Shown in pieces: positions 43,041 through 52,234 of a stretch of DNA of 64,000 bases. The stretch is from Betaproteobacteria bacterium LSUCC0117. Its GTDB lineage: Bacteria > Pseudomonadota > Gammaproteobacteria > Burkholderiales > Burkholderiaceae_C. Where the stretch lies: contig JAUJFZ010000008.1 of NCBI GenBank assembly GCA_030441535.1, positions 38,413 to 102,412 on the forward strand, read 5' to 3'. Below the pieces are notes generated by a model. It was not told where the DNA came from. It saw only the letters and a list, made by a program, of their open reading frames with translations, and did not search any database. The position numbers and the translations under genes were made by a program. The stretch's first letter is position 1. The number at the start of each line of letters is the position of its first letter.

Positions 43041-44350
43041 AAAGACGGCAAGCACTCAAACAATTGTCCGGCGCCGGTGTGGCGCTGCTGACGCTGGGTC
43101 GCGCTGAGATCGCATGGGGCGCCAGCATTGTGGCGGTACGCATGTGGCCCTCTCCGGACTACAGCCGCGTCACCATCGAGTCCGACGCGGCACTAACCTA
43201 CACCGAGACCTTTGTACCTGATCCGCCCCGTCTGGCGGTGGATATCCAAAACATGTCGCTCAACCCAGCCCTGAAAGAGCTGGTTAGCAAAGTGGTGCCC
43301 GATGACCCCAATATTGCTGGCGTGCGCGTGGGGCAATTTTCGAGCACCGTGGTGCGATTGGTATTCGACCTGAAACAACCGGTGAACCCACAGGTTTTCA
43401 GCCTCAACCCCATCGCGCCCTATCAAAACCGACTGGTGTTCGACCTTTACCCAGTGGCCGCCGTCGACCCGTTGGAGCAGCTGATCGCGCAACGCCTGAA
43501 ACAGCTGGAAAACAGTGTGGCGGCTGCCGCTGACCCGCTGGGTGATCTACTGGCAGAGCGTGGTTTGAGCGCCCCTGTCAAGTCTCAGCCGCCCAAGGCG
43601 CAGGCGGCGGCAAAGCCTCAAAAAACCGATCGGATCATTGTGGTGACTTTGGACCCTGGCCATGGGGGTGAAGACCCCGGCGCCATCGGACCAGGCGGCA
43701 CCTATGAAAAAGACGTGGTGTTGCAAATAGCCCTGAAATTACGCGACCGCATCAACCAAACGACCGTCAACGGCAATCCCTTGCGTGCTTTCATGACACG
43801 AGACGCCGACTATTTCGTCCCGCTGCAAAGCCGCGTCAAAAAGGCGTTGCGTGTTGATTCCGATCTGCTGATCTCTATACACGCGGATGCTTTCTACACC
43901 CCTCGACCCCAAGGGGCTAGTATTTTTGCGCTGAGCACCAAGGGTGCAACCAGCGCCGCTGCGCGTTGGATGGCGTCGAAAGAAAATGCAGCCGACTTGG
44001 TGGGCGGCGCCAACCAAGAAATCAAAGACACGCAAGTCAGCCAAGCCATCATCGACATGAGCACAACCGCTCAAATTAAGGATAGCTTGCGCCTTGGCGA
44101 TGCGATGCTCGGGGAGTTGGGCCGCATCGGCAACCTGCACAAGCCCCGGGTCGAGCAGGCGGGATTTGCCGTACTTAAGGCGCCCGATGTACCGAGTGTG
44201 CTGGTCGAAACGGCTTTCATCAGCAACCCCGACGAAGAAAAGCGCCTGCGCAGTGATGCCTATCAAACGCAAGTGGCAGATGCACTTTTAAAGGGCATCA
44301 AACGCTATTTCGAGAGCAATCCCCCCTTGGCGCGCAGCCGCCAAATCTAA
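43037..44350 (+). CDS. N-acetylmuramoyl-L-alanine amidase (AmiC-like)
   Basis: Periplasmic peptidoglycan amidase of 437 aa involved in daughter cell separation. The ATG at 43037 overlaps the tsaE stop and begins MKRRQALKQLSGAGVALL, a possible Tat-type signal. An AMIN domain (residues about 30-145, with VDIQNMSLNP and VRLVFDLKQPV) precedes an Amidase_3 domain whose Zn ligands are in VTLDPGHGGEDPGAIG (His), YEKD (Glu) and SIHADAF (His), with the catalytic Glu in SVLVETAFISNPDEE. A Gln/Lys/Ala linker lies between the domains. Confidence 0.94.
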   Translation: MKRRQALKQLSGAGVALLTLGRAEIAWGASIVAVRMWPSPDYSRVTIESDAALTYTETFVPDPPRLAVDIQNMSLNPALKELVSKVVPDDPNIAGVRVGQFSSTVVRLVFDLKQPVNPQVFSLNPIAPYQNRLVFDLYPVAAVDPLEQLIAQRLKQLENSVAAAADPLGDLLAERGLSAPVKSQPPKAQAAAKPQKTDRIIVVTLDPGHGGEDPGAIGPGGTYEKDVVLQIALKLRDRINQTTVNGNPLRAFMTRDADYFVPLQSRVKKALRVDSDLLISIHADAFYTPRPQGASIFALSTKGATSAAARWMASKENAADLVGGANQEIKDTQVSQAIIDMSTTAQIKDSLRLGDAMLGELGRIGNLHKPRVEQAGFAVLKAPDVPSVLVETAFISNPDEEKRLRSDAYQTQVADALLKGIKRYFESNPPLARSRQI

Positions 44351-44366
44351 CGGGCGGTAACCACAC

Positions 44367-45029
44367 TCAGCTGGGCGTCGGTGGTTCGGCTTTTGGGGTC
44401 GATTGCGCTTTCAAGCCACCCAAAATGGCGATCAGGCCCGGAATCAAGATCAACCCCCAAATGATGAATTCGAGGTTCTCCTTGACCCATGGCAGATTGC
44501 CGAACAGGTAACCCGCGCCGCTCACACCGACGACCCAGACCACCGCGCCGAACACATTGTAGAGGGTGAACATCCGTCGATCCATCTCCGCGACGCCCGC
44601 CACGAACGGTGCAAAGGTGCGCACAAAGGGCATGAAACGGGCCAGAACGATCGTCACACCGCCATACCGTTCATAGAAATCGTGCGCACGGTCAAACCCC
44701 CGACGGTTAAAAAAGCGACTGTTCTCCCACTGAAAAACCTTGGGCCCAAAATACCGCCCAATGCTGTAGTTACATTGATCGCCCAATATCGCCGCGATCA
44801 GCAGCAGGATCATCACCGTAGGCAAATCCAAGGCCCCTGTGGCCGCCAATGCACCCACGACAAACAGCAGCGAGTCCCCCGGTAAAAAAGGCATCACCAC
44901 GAATCCGGTCTCGACAAAAATGATGGCAAACAACACCACGTAGACAAAAGTCCCATAGTCCTGCACCAGCTGGGCCAAGTGCACGTCGATTCGAAGGATG
45001 AAGTCGATCAGTAAGCTAATAATTTCCAT
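44367..45029 (-). CDS. DedA family membrane protein
   Basis: Inner-membrane protein of 220 aa in the DedA/SNARE-associated family, thought to be lipid or undecaprenyl-phosphate flippases. The family signature is complete: FVETGFVVMPFLPGDSLLF, LGDQCNYSIGRYFG, FYERYGGVTIVLARFMPFVRTFAPFVAG and the late FNVFGA-like segment YNVFGAVVWV. Start at 45029 (MEIISLL); six codons upstream is possible. Convergent with the amidase gene and divergent from mutL. Confidence 0.93.
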   Translation of the reverse strand: MEIISLLIDFILRIDVHLAQLVQDYGTFVYVVLFAIIFVETGFVVMPFLPGDSLLFVVGALAATGALDLPTVMILLLIAAILGDQCNYSIGRYFGPKVFQWENSRFFNRRGFDRAHDFYERYGGVTIVLARFMPFVRTFAPFVAGVAEMDRRMFTLYNVFGAVVWVVGVSGAGYLFGNLPWVKENLEFIIWGLILIPGLIAILGGLKAQSTPKAEPPTPS

Positions 45030-45091
45030 GCCGGCATTATCTCGCACGAGCCGCCGGTGTCTCGGACACCATGGCCCTAAAATGGTTGGCT

Positions 45092-47023
45092 ATGTCTCAC
45101 CCCCATCCAAGCCCCCAAGGTGACCGCGCCATCAAGGAATTGCCTGACACCTTGATCAGCCAAATCGCGGCTGGGGAGGTCGTCGAGCGCCCGGCATCCG
45201 TGGTGCGGGAGTTGGTCGACAACGCGCTGGATGCGGGCGCATCGACCATCACGGTGCGACTGCTGGGCGGCGGCGTCCGCCTCATCAGCGTGGAAGACGA
45301 CGGTCAAGGCATACCCCAAACACAGTTACCACTGGCACTGAAGCGCCATGCCACCAGCAAGATTGCCGACTTGAATGACCTCGAGTCGGTTCAGACCATG
45401 GGATTTAGAGGCGAGGCGTTGGCAGCGATCAACTCGGTCGCCGAGGTCAGCATCCTCAGTCGGACCTTACAAGACACCCACGCGTGGCTGCTGGACGGCG
45501 GGACCGGTGAACTGAGCGCCGGCGCGCGCCAAGTCGGCACGACCGTAACGGTTCATGAACTGTTTTTCGCCACACCGGCTCGACGCAAATTCCTGAAAAC
45601 TGACGCAACCGAGCTCGCCCACTGCATCGAGGCTGTGAGGCGCCATGCACTGGCTCGGCCTTGGGTCACTTTTGCGATTTGGCATGACGGCAAACTGGTT
45701 GAGCAGTGGCGCCCGCCTGCCACCGGCGACTTTGCACCCGATGACGACGCAGCCACACTCCAACGCATGGCTGATATTTTGGGCGACAACTTCAAAACGC
45801 AAAGCGTGCCCGTTGACTTTGAGATCGCCGCTGGCGACGTCGGCCTGCGAGTGCGTGGGCGAGCGGGCCTGCCCGATCACGCTCGGGCACGAGCGGACCA
45901 ACAATTCGCCTATGTGAACGGCCGTTTTGTGCGCGATAAGGTCATCACACACGCCGCCCGCAGCGCCTACGAAGACGTCCTGCATGGCCACCGCCAACCC
46001 ATCTATGTGCTCTACATCGACATTGCGCCCAACCGGGTGGATGTCAACGTGCACCCGACCAAAATTGAGGTGCGGTTCCGCGACAGTGGTGCCGTACACC
46101 AAGCGGTCGCAAAGGGCGTTTTACAGGCCCTCTCCAAGCCACGCGCAGGCGCACTCAATGCGGCTGAGGGCACGCCCTCAGAGCCTCCGATGGCGGCCAC
46201 GCAGCCGCCCTTTTTGGCGAGCAACCCGCCCTTGGCCACAAGCGGGCAAAACCCCTTACCCTGGCGAAATACCGGCAGTTACATCAACCCCGGTCGTGCC
46301 AGTGCGGCCGCTATCAATGAGCTCAGTCATCTGTGGGGTGGCAGCACGCCGCAGGCGCCCGGCGCACCGACGGCATCGGAGTCGGCGGCCCGTGATGCCG
46401 AGGTCGATCAACCATTGGGGCGCGCGATTGCCCAAATTCATGGAATCTACATCCTGGCCCAAAACGCACACGGCTTGGTGATCGTGGACATGCATGCAGC
46501 GCATGAGCGCATCGTCTACGAGCGACTGAAGAAACAATTGGATGCCGTTCAAACCGCTGTACACGCGGGCGATGCCGTCAAATCGATGCCAAGTCAGCCG
46601 CTGTTGATTCCTGCATCGTTTGCGGCGACGCCAACTGAAATTGCCACTGCGCAAAGCCATGCCGAGACCCTGCAATTATTGGGATTAGGGATTGACGCCT
46701 TGAGCGCTCGCAGCCTCGCCGTGCGGGCCGTGCCAACCACCTTAGCCAAGGGCGACCCCGTCGCGCTGGCCCGCAGTGTGTTGGGCGAGCTCGCGCAACA
46801 CGATGCAAGCACCGTCATCACCCGCGCGCAAAACGAATTGCTTGGCACGATGGCGTGCCATGGTGCCGTGCGGGCAAACCGCCAACTCACGCTACCCGAA
46901 ATGGACGGGCTGTTACGCCAAATGGAAGTGACCGAGCGCGCAGACCAGTGCAACCATGGTCGTCCGACTTGGCAACAACTTACGCTGAAAGACCTCGATC
47001 GCCTCTTTTTGCGCGGTCAATAA
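45092..47023 (+). CDS. mutL: DNA mismatch repair protein MutL
   Basis: GHKL ATPase and coordinator of mismatch repair, about 643 aa. N-terminal motifs are DTLISQIAAGEVVERPASVV, ELVDNALDAGAS, VEDDGQGI, and TMGFRGEALAAINSV. The C-terminal domain has DMHAAHERIVYE, which fits the DQHA(x)2E(x)4E endonuclease motif with Q replaced by M, together with MACHGAVRANRQL and QCNHGRPTW, so it is likely a nicking-type MutL. A Pro/Ala-rich linker around residues 340-440 separates the halves. ATG at 45071 would add seven residues; neither has a good Shine-Dalgarno site. Confidence 0.95.
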   Translation: MSHPHPSPQGDRAIKELPDTLISQIAAGEVVERPASVVRELVDNALDAGASTITVRLLGGGVRLISVEDDGQGIPQTQLPLALKRHATSKIADLNDLESVQTMGFRGEALAAINSVAEVSILSRTLQDTHAWLLDGGTGELSAGARQVGTTVTVHELFFATPARRKFLKTDATELAHCIEAVRRHALARPWVTFAIWHDGKLVEQWRPPATGDFAPDDDAATLQRMADILGDNFKTQSVPVDFEIAAGDVGLRVRGRAGLPDHARARADQQFAYVNGRFVRDKVITHAARSAYEDVLHGHRQPIYVLYIDIAPNRVDVNVHPTKIEVRFRDSGAVHQAVAKGVLQALSKPRAGALNAAEGTPSEPPMAATQPPFLASNPPLATSGQNPLPWRNTGSYINPGRASAAAINELSHLWGGSTPQAPGAPTASESAARDAEVDQPLGRAIAQIHGIYILAQNAHGLVIVDMHAAHERIVYERLKKQLDAVQTAVHAGDAVKSMPSQPLLIPASFAATPTEIATAQSHAETLQLLGLGIDALSARSLAVRAVPTTLAKGDPVALARSVLGELAQHDASTVITRAQNELLGTMACHGAVRANRQLTLPEMDGLLRQMEVTERADQCNHGRPTWQQLTLKDLDRLFLRGQ

Positions 47024-47054
47024 AAAACAGGTCCGCGTAGGATCGTTAGCCCTT

Positions 47055-48359
47055 ATGTCGCAAACCAATCAAGTTACTACCACTTCGGGTACGCCTAGCG
47101 CCCCCATGACCCCGCAACTGGTGGTGGTGCTGCTGTCACTGTTGCTGGGCATTCAGCCCATCACGACTGACCTGTACCTGCCCGCGCTACCGAGCCTGAC
47201 TCAAGACCTCTCGGGCTCGATGATGCAGGCCCAGCTCACGCTGACCGCCCTCTCACTGGCATTCGGTATCTCACAGTTGTTTTGGGGGCCCTTGTCCGAC
47301 CGATTCGGACGTCGCCCGATATTGGTGTGGGGCATGGTGTTTTTTACGCTGTCATCGATCGGCTCCACGATCGCACCCACCTTCGAATTGCTGATCGTAT
47401 GGCGAGCAGTTCAGGGTGCCGCCATGGGCGCAGCCGTATCCACCGCACGAGCGATCGTTAGAGACCTCTACGCCCCCATCGAGGGCGCCCGCGCCATGAG
47501 CAAGGGCCTCACCGGATTGGGGGTAATCGCTTGTCTCAGTGGTCCTGTCGGCGCGGCAACCAGTTACTTCTATGGATGGCGAACCGCGATGGGCTGTATC
47601 GTCGTGTACGGCCTGATCATTACGATCGTGTTGGCAAAGCACTTCGTTGAGACCAATCCTTATAAAAATCCCCGTGCGCTCTCGCTCTCGGTGTTAACCG
47701 GGAACTGGGTCTTCATCGCCAAAACGCCCACCTTTTGGGCCTACACCGCGCTGTCTATCGCTGCTTACTCTGCCCTCTTTACATTTTTGGCAGGCTCTTC
47801 GTTTGTCTTTCTCGAGATATTGAAAATCAGCAAACTGGAGCTGGGTGCCACCATGTTGGCAATCAGCATCGCGTACATCGGCGGCACCTTTTTGTGTCGT
47901 CGTTTGATTGTTCGATGGGGGATTCAACGCACGCTTCGCATGGGTGGATTCATCACGCTGGGCGCAGGAACCGCCATGGGAGCCTTACCGCTGGTCGGGG
48001 TTGTGGGTTACTGGTCAATCATGGTTCCGCTGCTGGTACTGCTGGTTGGGCATGGGATACATCAACCCTGTGGTCAATCCGGTGCCGTGTCACCGTTCCC
48101 AAGGATGGCTGGTGCTGCCGCCGCGCTGAATGGCTTTCTCATGATGGTGAGTGCGTTTGCCGTCGGGACCTGGCTGGGTGATGCCATGGACGGTACGGTT
48201 CAGCCGATGACGTCTGGGATCTGGTTTTGGACGGTTTGTATCGCCGCCAGTGTTTGGTTTTTAGTCCCCAAGTGGGGCGATCTCGGAACCCCACCCAAAG
48301 GGCCAACGCCACCCACACGCGTCACGCCCAACAGCAGCGCAGGGGTCGTCAAGCCGTGA
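47055..48359 (+). CDS. Bcr/CflA family multidrug efflux MFS transporter
   Basis: Major facilitator protein of 434 aa with twelve membrane helices. The N-terminal segment PITTDLYLPALPSLTQDL is the Bcr/CflA signature, followed by the MFS loop WGPLSDRFGRRPIL and the TM5 motif region VIACLSGPVGAATSYFYGW. Relatives export drugs such as bicyclomycin and chloramphenicol or dipeptides. Located 31 bases after mutL; its stop overlaps the miaA start. Confidence 0.92.
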   Translation: MSQTNQVTTTSGTPSAPMTPQLVVVLLSLLLGIQPITTDLYLPALPSLTQDLSGSMMQAQLTLTALSLAFGISQLFWGPLSDRFGRRPILVWGMVFFTLSSIGSTIAPTFELLIVWRAVQGAAMGAAVSTARAIVRDLYAPIEGARAMSKGLTGLGVIACLSGPVGAATSYFYGWRTAMGCIVVYGLIITIVLAKHFVETNPYKNPRALSLSVLTGNWVFIAKTPTFWAYTALSIAAYSALFTFLAGSSFVFLEILKISKLELGATMLAISIAYIGGTFLCRRLIVRWGIQRTLRMGGFITLGAGTAMGALPLVGVVGYWSIMVPLLVLLVGHGIHQPCGQSGAVSPFPRMAGAAAALNGFLMMVSAFAVGTWLGDAMDGTVQPMTSGIWFWTVCIAASVWFLVPKWGDLGTPPKGPTPPTRVTPNSSAGVVKP

Positions 48360-49303
48360 GCGGACAGACCCTCATCCTCGCTGGGCCAACGGCCTCCGGG
48401 AAGACCGCCGCGGCACTGGCCATCGCCGCGAAGTGGCCTGCGGAAATCGTCAGTGTGGACTCCGCGCTGATCTACCGAGGCATGGATATCGGCACAGCCA
48501 AACCATCGGCAGCGGAGCGCGCCGCTGTACCACACCACCTCATCGACATTCGCGACCCCACGCAGCGATACAGCGCGGCTGAGTTCGTGCGCGACGCCGA
48601 CGCGGCGATCGCCGATATCCACGCGCGGGGGCGCCTGGCCATCCTAACGGGCGGCACCATGCTGTATGTCAAAGCCTGGCTTGAGGGCTTAGACGACATG
48701 CCCACTGCGGATGCTGCGGTGCGCGATGCGGTCACCGAAACAGCTAAGCGCGAAGGTTGGCCCGCCATGCACGCACGGTTGATGGCAGTTGATCCCGCCA
48801 CCGCCAATCGCCTCGCCCCCAACGACAGCCAGCGCATCCAGCGCGCGCTTGAGGTTTATGAGAGTAGCGGTGTCCCGCTGTCCCAATGGCAAACCAAAGT
48901 CAATCGCGCTACGCAGTCGCAACGTCACGCAGCGGCTCTGATATCCCTCGAACCCAACGACCGCGCTTGGCTGCACGCGCGCATCAATCAACGCTTTGTT
49001 GATATGTTGGACGCTGGCTTTGAGGCCGAGCTGATGGCGCTACGGGCCCGCACCGACCTGACGCTCGACTTACCCAGTGTGCGGTGTGTCGGTTATCGAC
49101 AGGCGTGGGAATTACTCGACATCCACGGCGCGCTGACGGGTGATGCGCGTCACTTGTGGGTTGAACGCGGCAGCGCCGCAACACGCCAACTGGCCAAGCG
49201 CCAACTGACGTGGCTGCGTAGCATGCCGACGCGTCGCATCGTGCCGGCTGATGCCCCCGATGCATTGCGGCAATTAATGGCTGTGGTGGAATCACTGCTA
49301 TGA
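48356..49303 (+). CDS. miaA: tRNA dimethylallyltransferase
   Basis: MiaA, 315 aa, adds the isopentenyl group to A37 of tRNAs reading UNN codons. Motifs are the P-loop LILAGPTASGKT, the SVDSALIYRGMDIGTAKPS region, HHLIDIRDPTQRYSAAEF, and LTGGTMLYVKAW; VRCVGYRQAWE is the family C-terminal signature. The GTG at 48356 overlaps the exporter stop as GTGA and gives exactly the conserved N-terminus; a longer frame upstream lies within the exporter gene. The mutL to miaA linkage is common, here with a transporter inserted. Confidence 0.96.
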   Translation: MSGQTLILAGPTASGKTAAALAIAAKWPAEIVSVDSALIYRGMDIGTAKPSAAERAAVPHHLIDIRDPTQRYSAAEFVRDADAAIADIHARGRLAILTGGTMLYVKAWLEGLDDMPTADAAVRDAVTETAKREGWPAMHARLMAVDPATANRLAPNDSQRIQRALEVYESSGVPLSQWQTKVNRATQSQRHAAALISLEPNDRAWLHARINQRFVDMLDAGFEAELMALRARTDLTLDLPSVRCVGYRQAWELLDIHGALTGDARHLWVERGSAATRQLAKRQLTWLRSMPTRRIVPADAPDALRQLMAVVESLL

Positions 49304-49986
49304 CATTGCAAGTGACCCAACTCTGTAAAACCTATGCGGCAACGCAAGTAGGCGGTGAGCCCGTGCGCGTTTTACACAACATTGACCTGCAGGTAAACGC
49401 GGGCGAGTTCGTTGCCATCACGGGTGAATCGGGCGTCGGTAAATCTACCTTGTTGAACTGTTTGGCGGGTTTGGATGACTGGCAAAGCGGGGACATCGTC
49501 TTGAATGGCGACCCGCTATCGACCCTCTCTGCGGATGCGCGCGCACACTGGCGCCGCGATCACGTCGGATTTGTTTTTCAGGCATTCCACGTATTGCCTC
49601 ACCTGACTGTGGCACAAAACATCGCGCTGCCCAAGATGCTGCAAGGCTATGCTGCGTCAGCTTGCGAAGATGCCGTCAATGAACTCTTGGTCGCCGCTGG
49701 CTTAACGGGCATGGGCAACCGTTTGCCCGAACAGTTGTCTGGCGGCCAACTACAACGTGTCGCGATCGCAAGGGCATTGGTGCACCGCCCGCAGCTCATA
49801 CTGGCCGATGAACCAACCGGCAACCTTGACCCAGAAACGGGTGACCGCATCTTGCACTTACTGCGTGACCAAGCCAAACGCACCCAAGCGGCCTTGATCA
49901 CGGTGACGCACTCGCAACCAGCGGCTCAGATGGCTGACCGCACCCTCACCCTATCGGCAACGGGTCTGTCACCACAGCGGCTGTAG
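49300..49986 (+). CDS. LolD/MacB-type ABC transporter ATP-binding protein
   Basis: ABC ATPase of 228 aa of the type that works with FtsX-like permeases. Walker A is GESGVGKST, the family FVFQAFHVLPHLTVAQN Q-loop, LSGGQLQRVAIARAL signature, and LILADEPTGNLD Walker B are all present. It overlaps the miaA stop as ATGA. No permease gene is adjacent; the only FtsX-like permease in the window begins at 57782, followed by an AttH-like gene, the likely partners. Its end overlaps thiQ by 18 bases convergently. Confidence 0.9.
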   Translation: MTLQVTQLCKTYAATQVGGEPVRVLHNIDLQVNAGEFVAITGESGVGKSTLLNCLAGLDDWQSGDIVLNGDPLSTLSADARAHWRRDHVGFVFQAFHVLPHLTVAQNIALPKMLQGYAASACEDAVNELLVAAGLTGMGNRLPEQLSGGQLQRVAIARALVHRPQLILADEPTGNLDPETGDRILHLLRDQAKRTQAALITVTHSQPAAQMADRTLTLSATGLSPQRL

Positions 49987-50652
49987 CAAACCCCCATGCA
50001 AGCGCCACGCGTGGTGCGCCATCTGACGCGCTTCCGCCTCGTCGTGTGTGACCAGCAACACACGGCGAACGGTCGTCGCTTGACCGTCCCACGCCTGTCG
50101 GATGTCATTTAAAAAGGCCGATCGCAAGGTCACGCGCAAATCAGCGTCCAAGGCCGAGAACGGCTCATCAAGCAACAGCAAACGAGGCTGGGTCACCAGT
50201 GCCCGCACCAAAGCCACCCGCTGCTGCTCGCCGCCTGACAACCCTGTCACGGTGCGAGAACCGTAACCAGCCAAACCAACACCAGTAAGCGCTGCATCAG
50301 CCTGCACCCGCGCATCAGCGCGCGATAACCCTTGCTCGCGCAAACCAAACGCCACGTTGTCACGCACATTCAAATGGGGGAACAGCGCAAACTGCTGGAA
50401 CATCAGCGCAAAGCCGCGTCGCTCAACCGGGACCGCCGCGATCGACTGCCCATTCCACAACACATCACCCGCATCTGCGTCCTCTAGGCCTGCAACGATG
50501 CGCAGCAGTGTGGACTTCCCCGAGCCTGAAGGCCCCAACAACGCTACCACCTCTGCACCGCCTGCATCTGGTATCGCTGGCCACTGCCAAGAGACCGCAT
50601 CTAACAAGGGCGTGGCCCCAAAATGCTTACTGACGCGTCTCAACTCAAGCAT
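49969..50652 (-). CDS. thiQ: Thiamine ABC transporter ATP-binding protein ThiQ
   Basis: ATPase of 227 aa with Walker A GPSGSGKST, VERRGFALMFQQFALFPHLNV, signature LSGGEQQRVALVRAL and Walker B LLLLDEPFSALD, without the C-terminal regulatory domain of the CysA/PotA class, as in ThiQ. It is the third gene of thiBPQ and overlaps thiP by eight bases. The upstream TPP riboswitch confirms the thiamine link for the operon. Confidence 0.92.
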   Translation of the reverse strand: MLELRRVSKHFGATPLLDAVSWQWPAIPDAGGAEVVALLGPSGSGKSTLLRIVAGLEDADAGDVLWNGQSIAAVPVERRGFALMFQQFALFPHLNVRDNVAFGLREQGLSRADARVQADAALTGVGLAGYGSRTVTGLSGGEQQRVALVRALVTQPRLLLLDEPFSALDADLRVTLRSAFLNDIRQAWDGQATTVRRVLLVTHDEAEARQMAHHAWRLHGGLLQPLW

Positions 50653-52234
50653 GGCTTCCCCGCTTTGATGGTTTTTCGATCAACCAGAATAACCACAACG
50701 TGAGGCATAACAACCCCGCTGACAAGACCCAAGCCGACTCAAGTTGCGTGCGCCCGGCACGCCCCAGGTGTTGATAGATCAAGGTGGTTAAGGTGGTCCA
50801 CTCGGGGCGACTTAAAAACAGCGTTACCGCAAATTCACCCACCATGGTCGCCAACGCAAACGCCGCACCACGCCGCAGTGCCGGTCTTACCAACGGTAAC
50901 GTCACACGCCACCAGACACGCCAAGGGGTTGCCCCCAGACTGCGGGCAGCATCGGCCCAAGCTGTTGGTAAGGCGTCCAAAGCCTGCGCCATCGGCTGCA
51001 CAACCAACGGCATAGCCAACAGGGCATAGGCGCCAACCAATAAAGGCCAGTGGTCTAGCCAATGTGGCACCACCAATAGCAAACCAAAAGCAATCATGAC
51101 GGGCGATACCATCAGGGGTAAGAGCCCCCACATTCGCCACCACCAATAGCGCCCTCCCACCAAGGCATGGCACACCCCCAAGACCAACGCCACAACCAAA
51201 CCGGCGGCACTGAAGCGCAACGTGTTGAACAACGCCGCACCCGTCTCAGCGCTAAGGACGTGCGCCCAAGTGGCGGCGGACGCCGACAGCGCCTTGATAA
51301 AAATTGCCAGTAACGGCGCCAGACTCACCGCACCACACACCAGCCAGACCCACGCAATACCGATGCGCGGCCACCACTGCTTTTTCTGTAGGTCGCGGGG
51401 AACCATCACGTCCGCGCCGCGTGGCGTTGCGTGGCGCATTTGTAACCAGGCATAAAGGCCAACGACGATACCCGTAAACAACAGCATCCATAACGCCAGT
51501 TGGCTGGCCAAGACCAACTCCAACTCGTGGGCAACGAGGGTGTAGATCGCGACCTCTGCGGTGGCATAAGCCTGCCCACCCAACAAAAGGGCCAAACCAA
51601 AGCCCCCCAAGCAATACAAAAAAACCAAGCTCGCTGCGCTCAGGATCGCGGGCATCGCGTGCGGTAACTCCAACCGCCAAAAGGTTCGCCATGGGGTCGC
51701 GCCCAAAGTGCGTGCGACATCGAACTGCGCTGCACTTTGACTCGAAAAGCCAGCCACTCCGGCACGAATGACCAAACACAAGTTGAAAAACAAATTACCG
51801 GCAATCAACAACCACGGGGATTCTGATGCGGTCCATGGCAACCACTGCCCAAGCACGCCCTGCGGCCCCCACCACGCCAACACCCCCATGGCTGCCACCA
51901 ATGTGGGCACCACGAAAGGCAGCATCAAGGTTTGCAATAACCACCCCCGGCCCGCGAAGCGCCAGCGGGCCATCACCCACGCCACCGGCACACCCAAACT
52001 CACCGCCAAAAAGGTGGTTACACCGGCCTGTGTGAGGGACCACACGATGCGCCCGCGCAGGTAATCGTCTTGCCAAATGGCCAACAAACCCTGCCAGAAG
52101 TCACCCCCTTGTTGGGCGAAGGGCAGTGGCTCGGTCGCGCCAAACCACACCAAGCGCAACATGGGCAACACGGCCAAGCCGCCTATAAACAAGGCAGGCC
52201 ACAGGCCGAGTGCGATGCTGCGCCAGTGCGTCAA
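50645..52234 (-). CDS. thiP: Thiamine ABC transporter permease ThiP
   Basis: Fused double permease of 529 aa with about twelve helices and two EAA loops (FDVARTLGATPWRTFWRLELP and ADAARSLGATPWRVWWRVTLP), the arrangement of ThiP/FbpB-type importers. It transports thiamine or TPP with ThiB and ThiQ. The start overlaps the thiB stop as ATGA. The N-terminus lacks the longer leader found in E. coli but length is in the normal range. Confidence 0.93.
   Translation of the reverse strand: MTHWRSIALGLWPALFIGGLAVLPMLRLVWFGATEPLPFAQQGGDFWQGLLAIWQDDYLRGRIVWSLTQAGVTTFLAVSLGVPVAWVMARWRFAGRGWLLQTLMLPFVVPTLVAAMGVLAWWGPQGVLGQWLPWTASESPWLLIAGNLFFNLCLVIRAGVAGFSSQSAAQFDVARTLGATPWRTFWRLELPHAMPAILSAASLVFLYCLGGFGLALLLGGQAYATAEVAIYTLVAHELELVLASQLALWMLLFTGIVVGLYAWLQMRHATPRGADVMVPRDLQKKQWWPRIGIAWVWLVCGAVSLAPLLAIFIKALSASAATWAHVLSAETGAALFNTLRFSAAGLVVALVLGVCHALVGGRYWWWRMWGLLPLMVSPVMIAFGLLLVVPHWLDHWPLLVGAYALLAMPLVVQPMAQALDALPTAWADAARSLGATPWRVWWRVTLPLVRPALRRGAAFALATMVGEFAVTLFLSRPEWTTLTTLIYQHLGRAGRTQLESAWVLSAGLLCLTLWLFWLIEKPSKRGSHA

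Noticed and set aside
45467..46102. Large antisense frame opposite mutL
   Set aside because: Third-position GC bias of mutL keeps the reverse frame open; the sequence has no recognisable domain.
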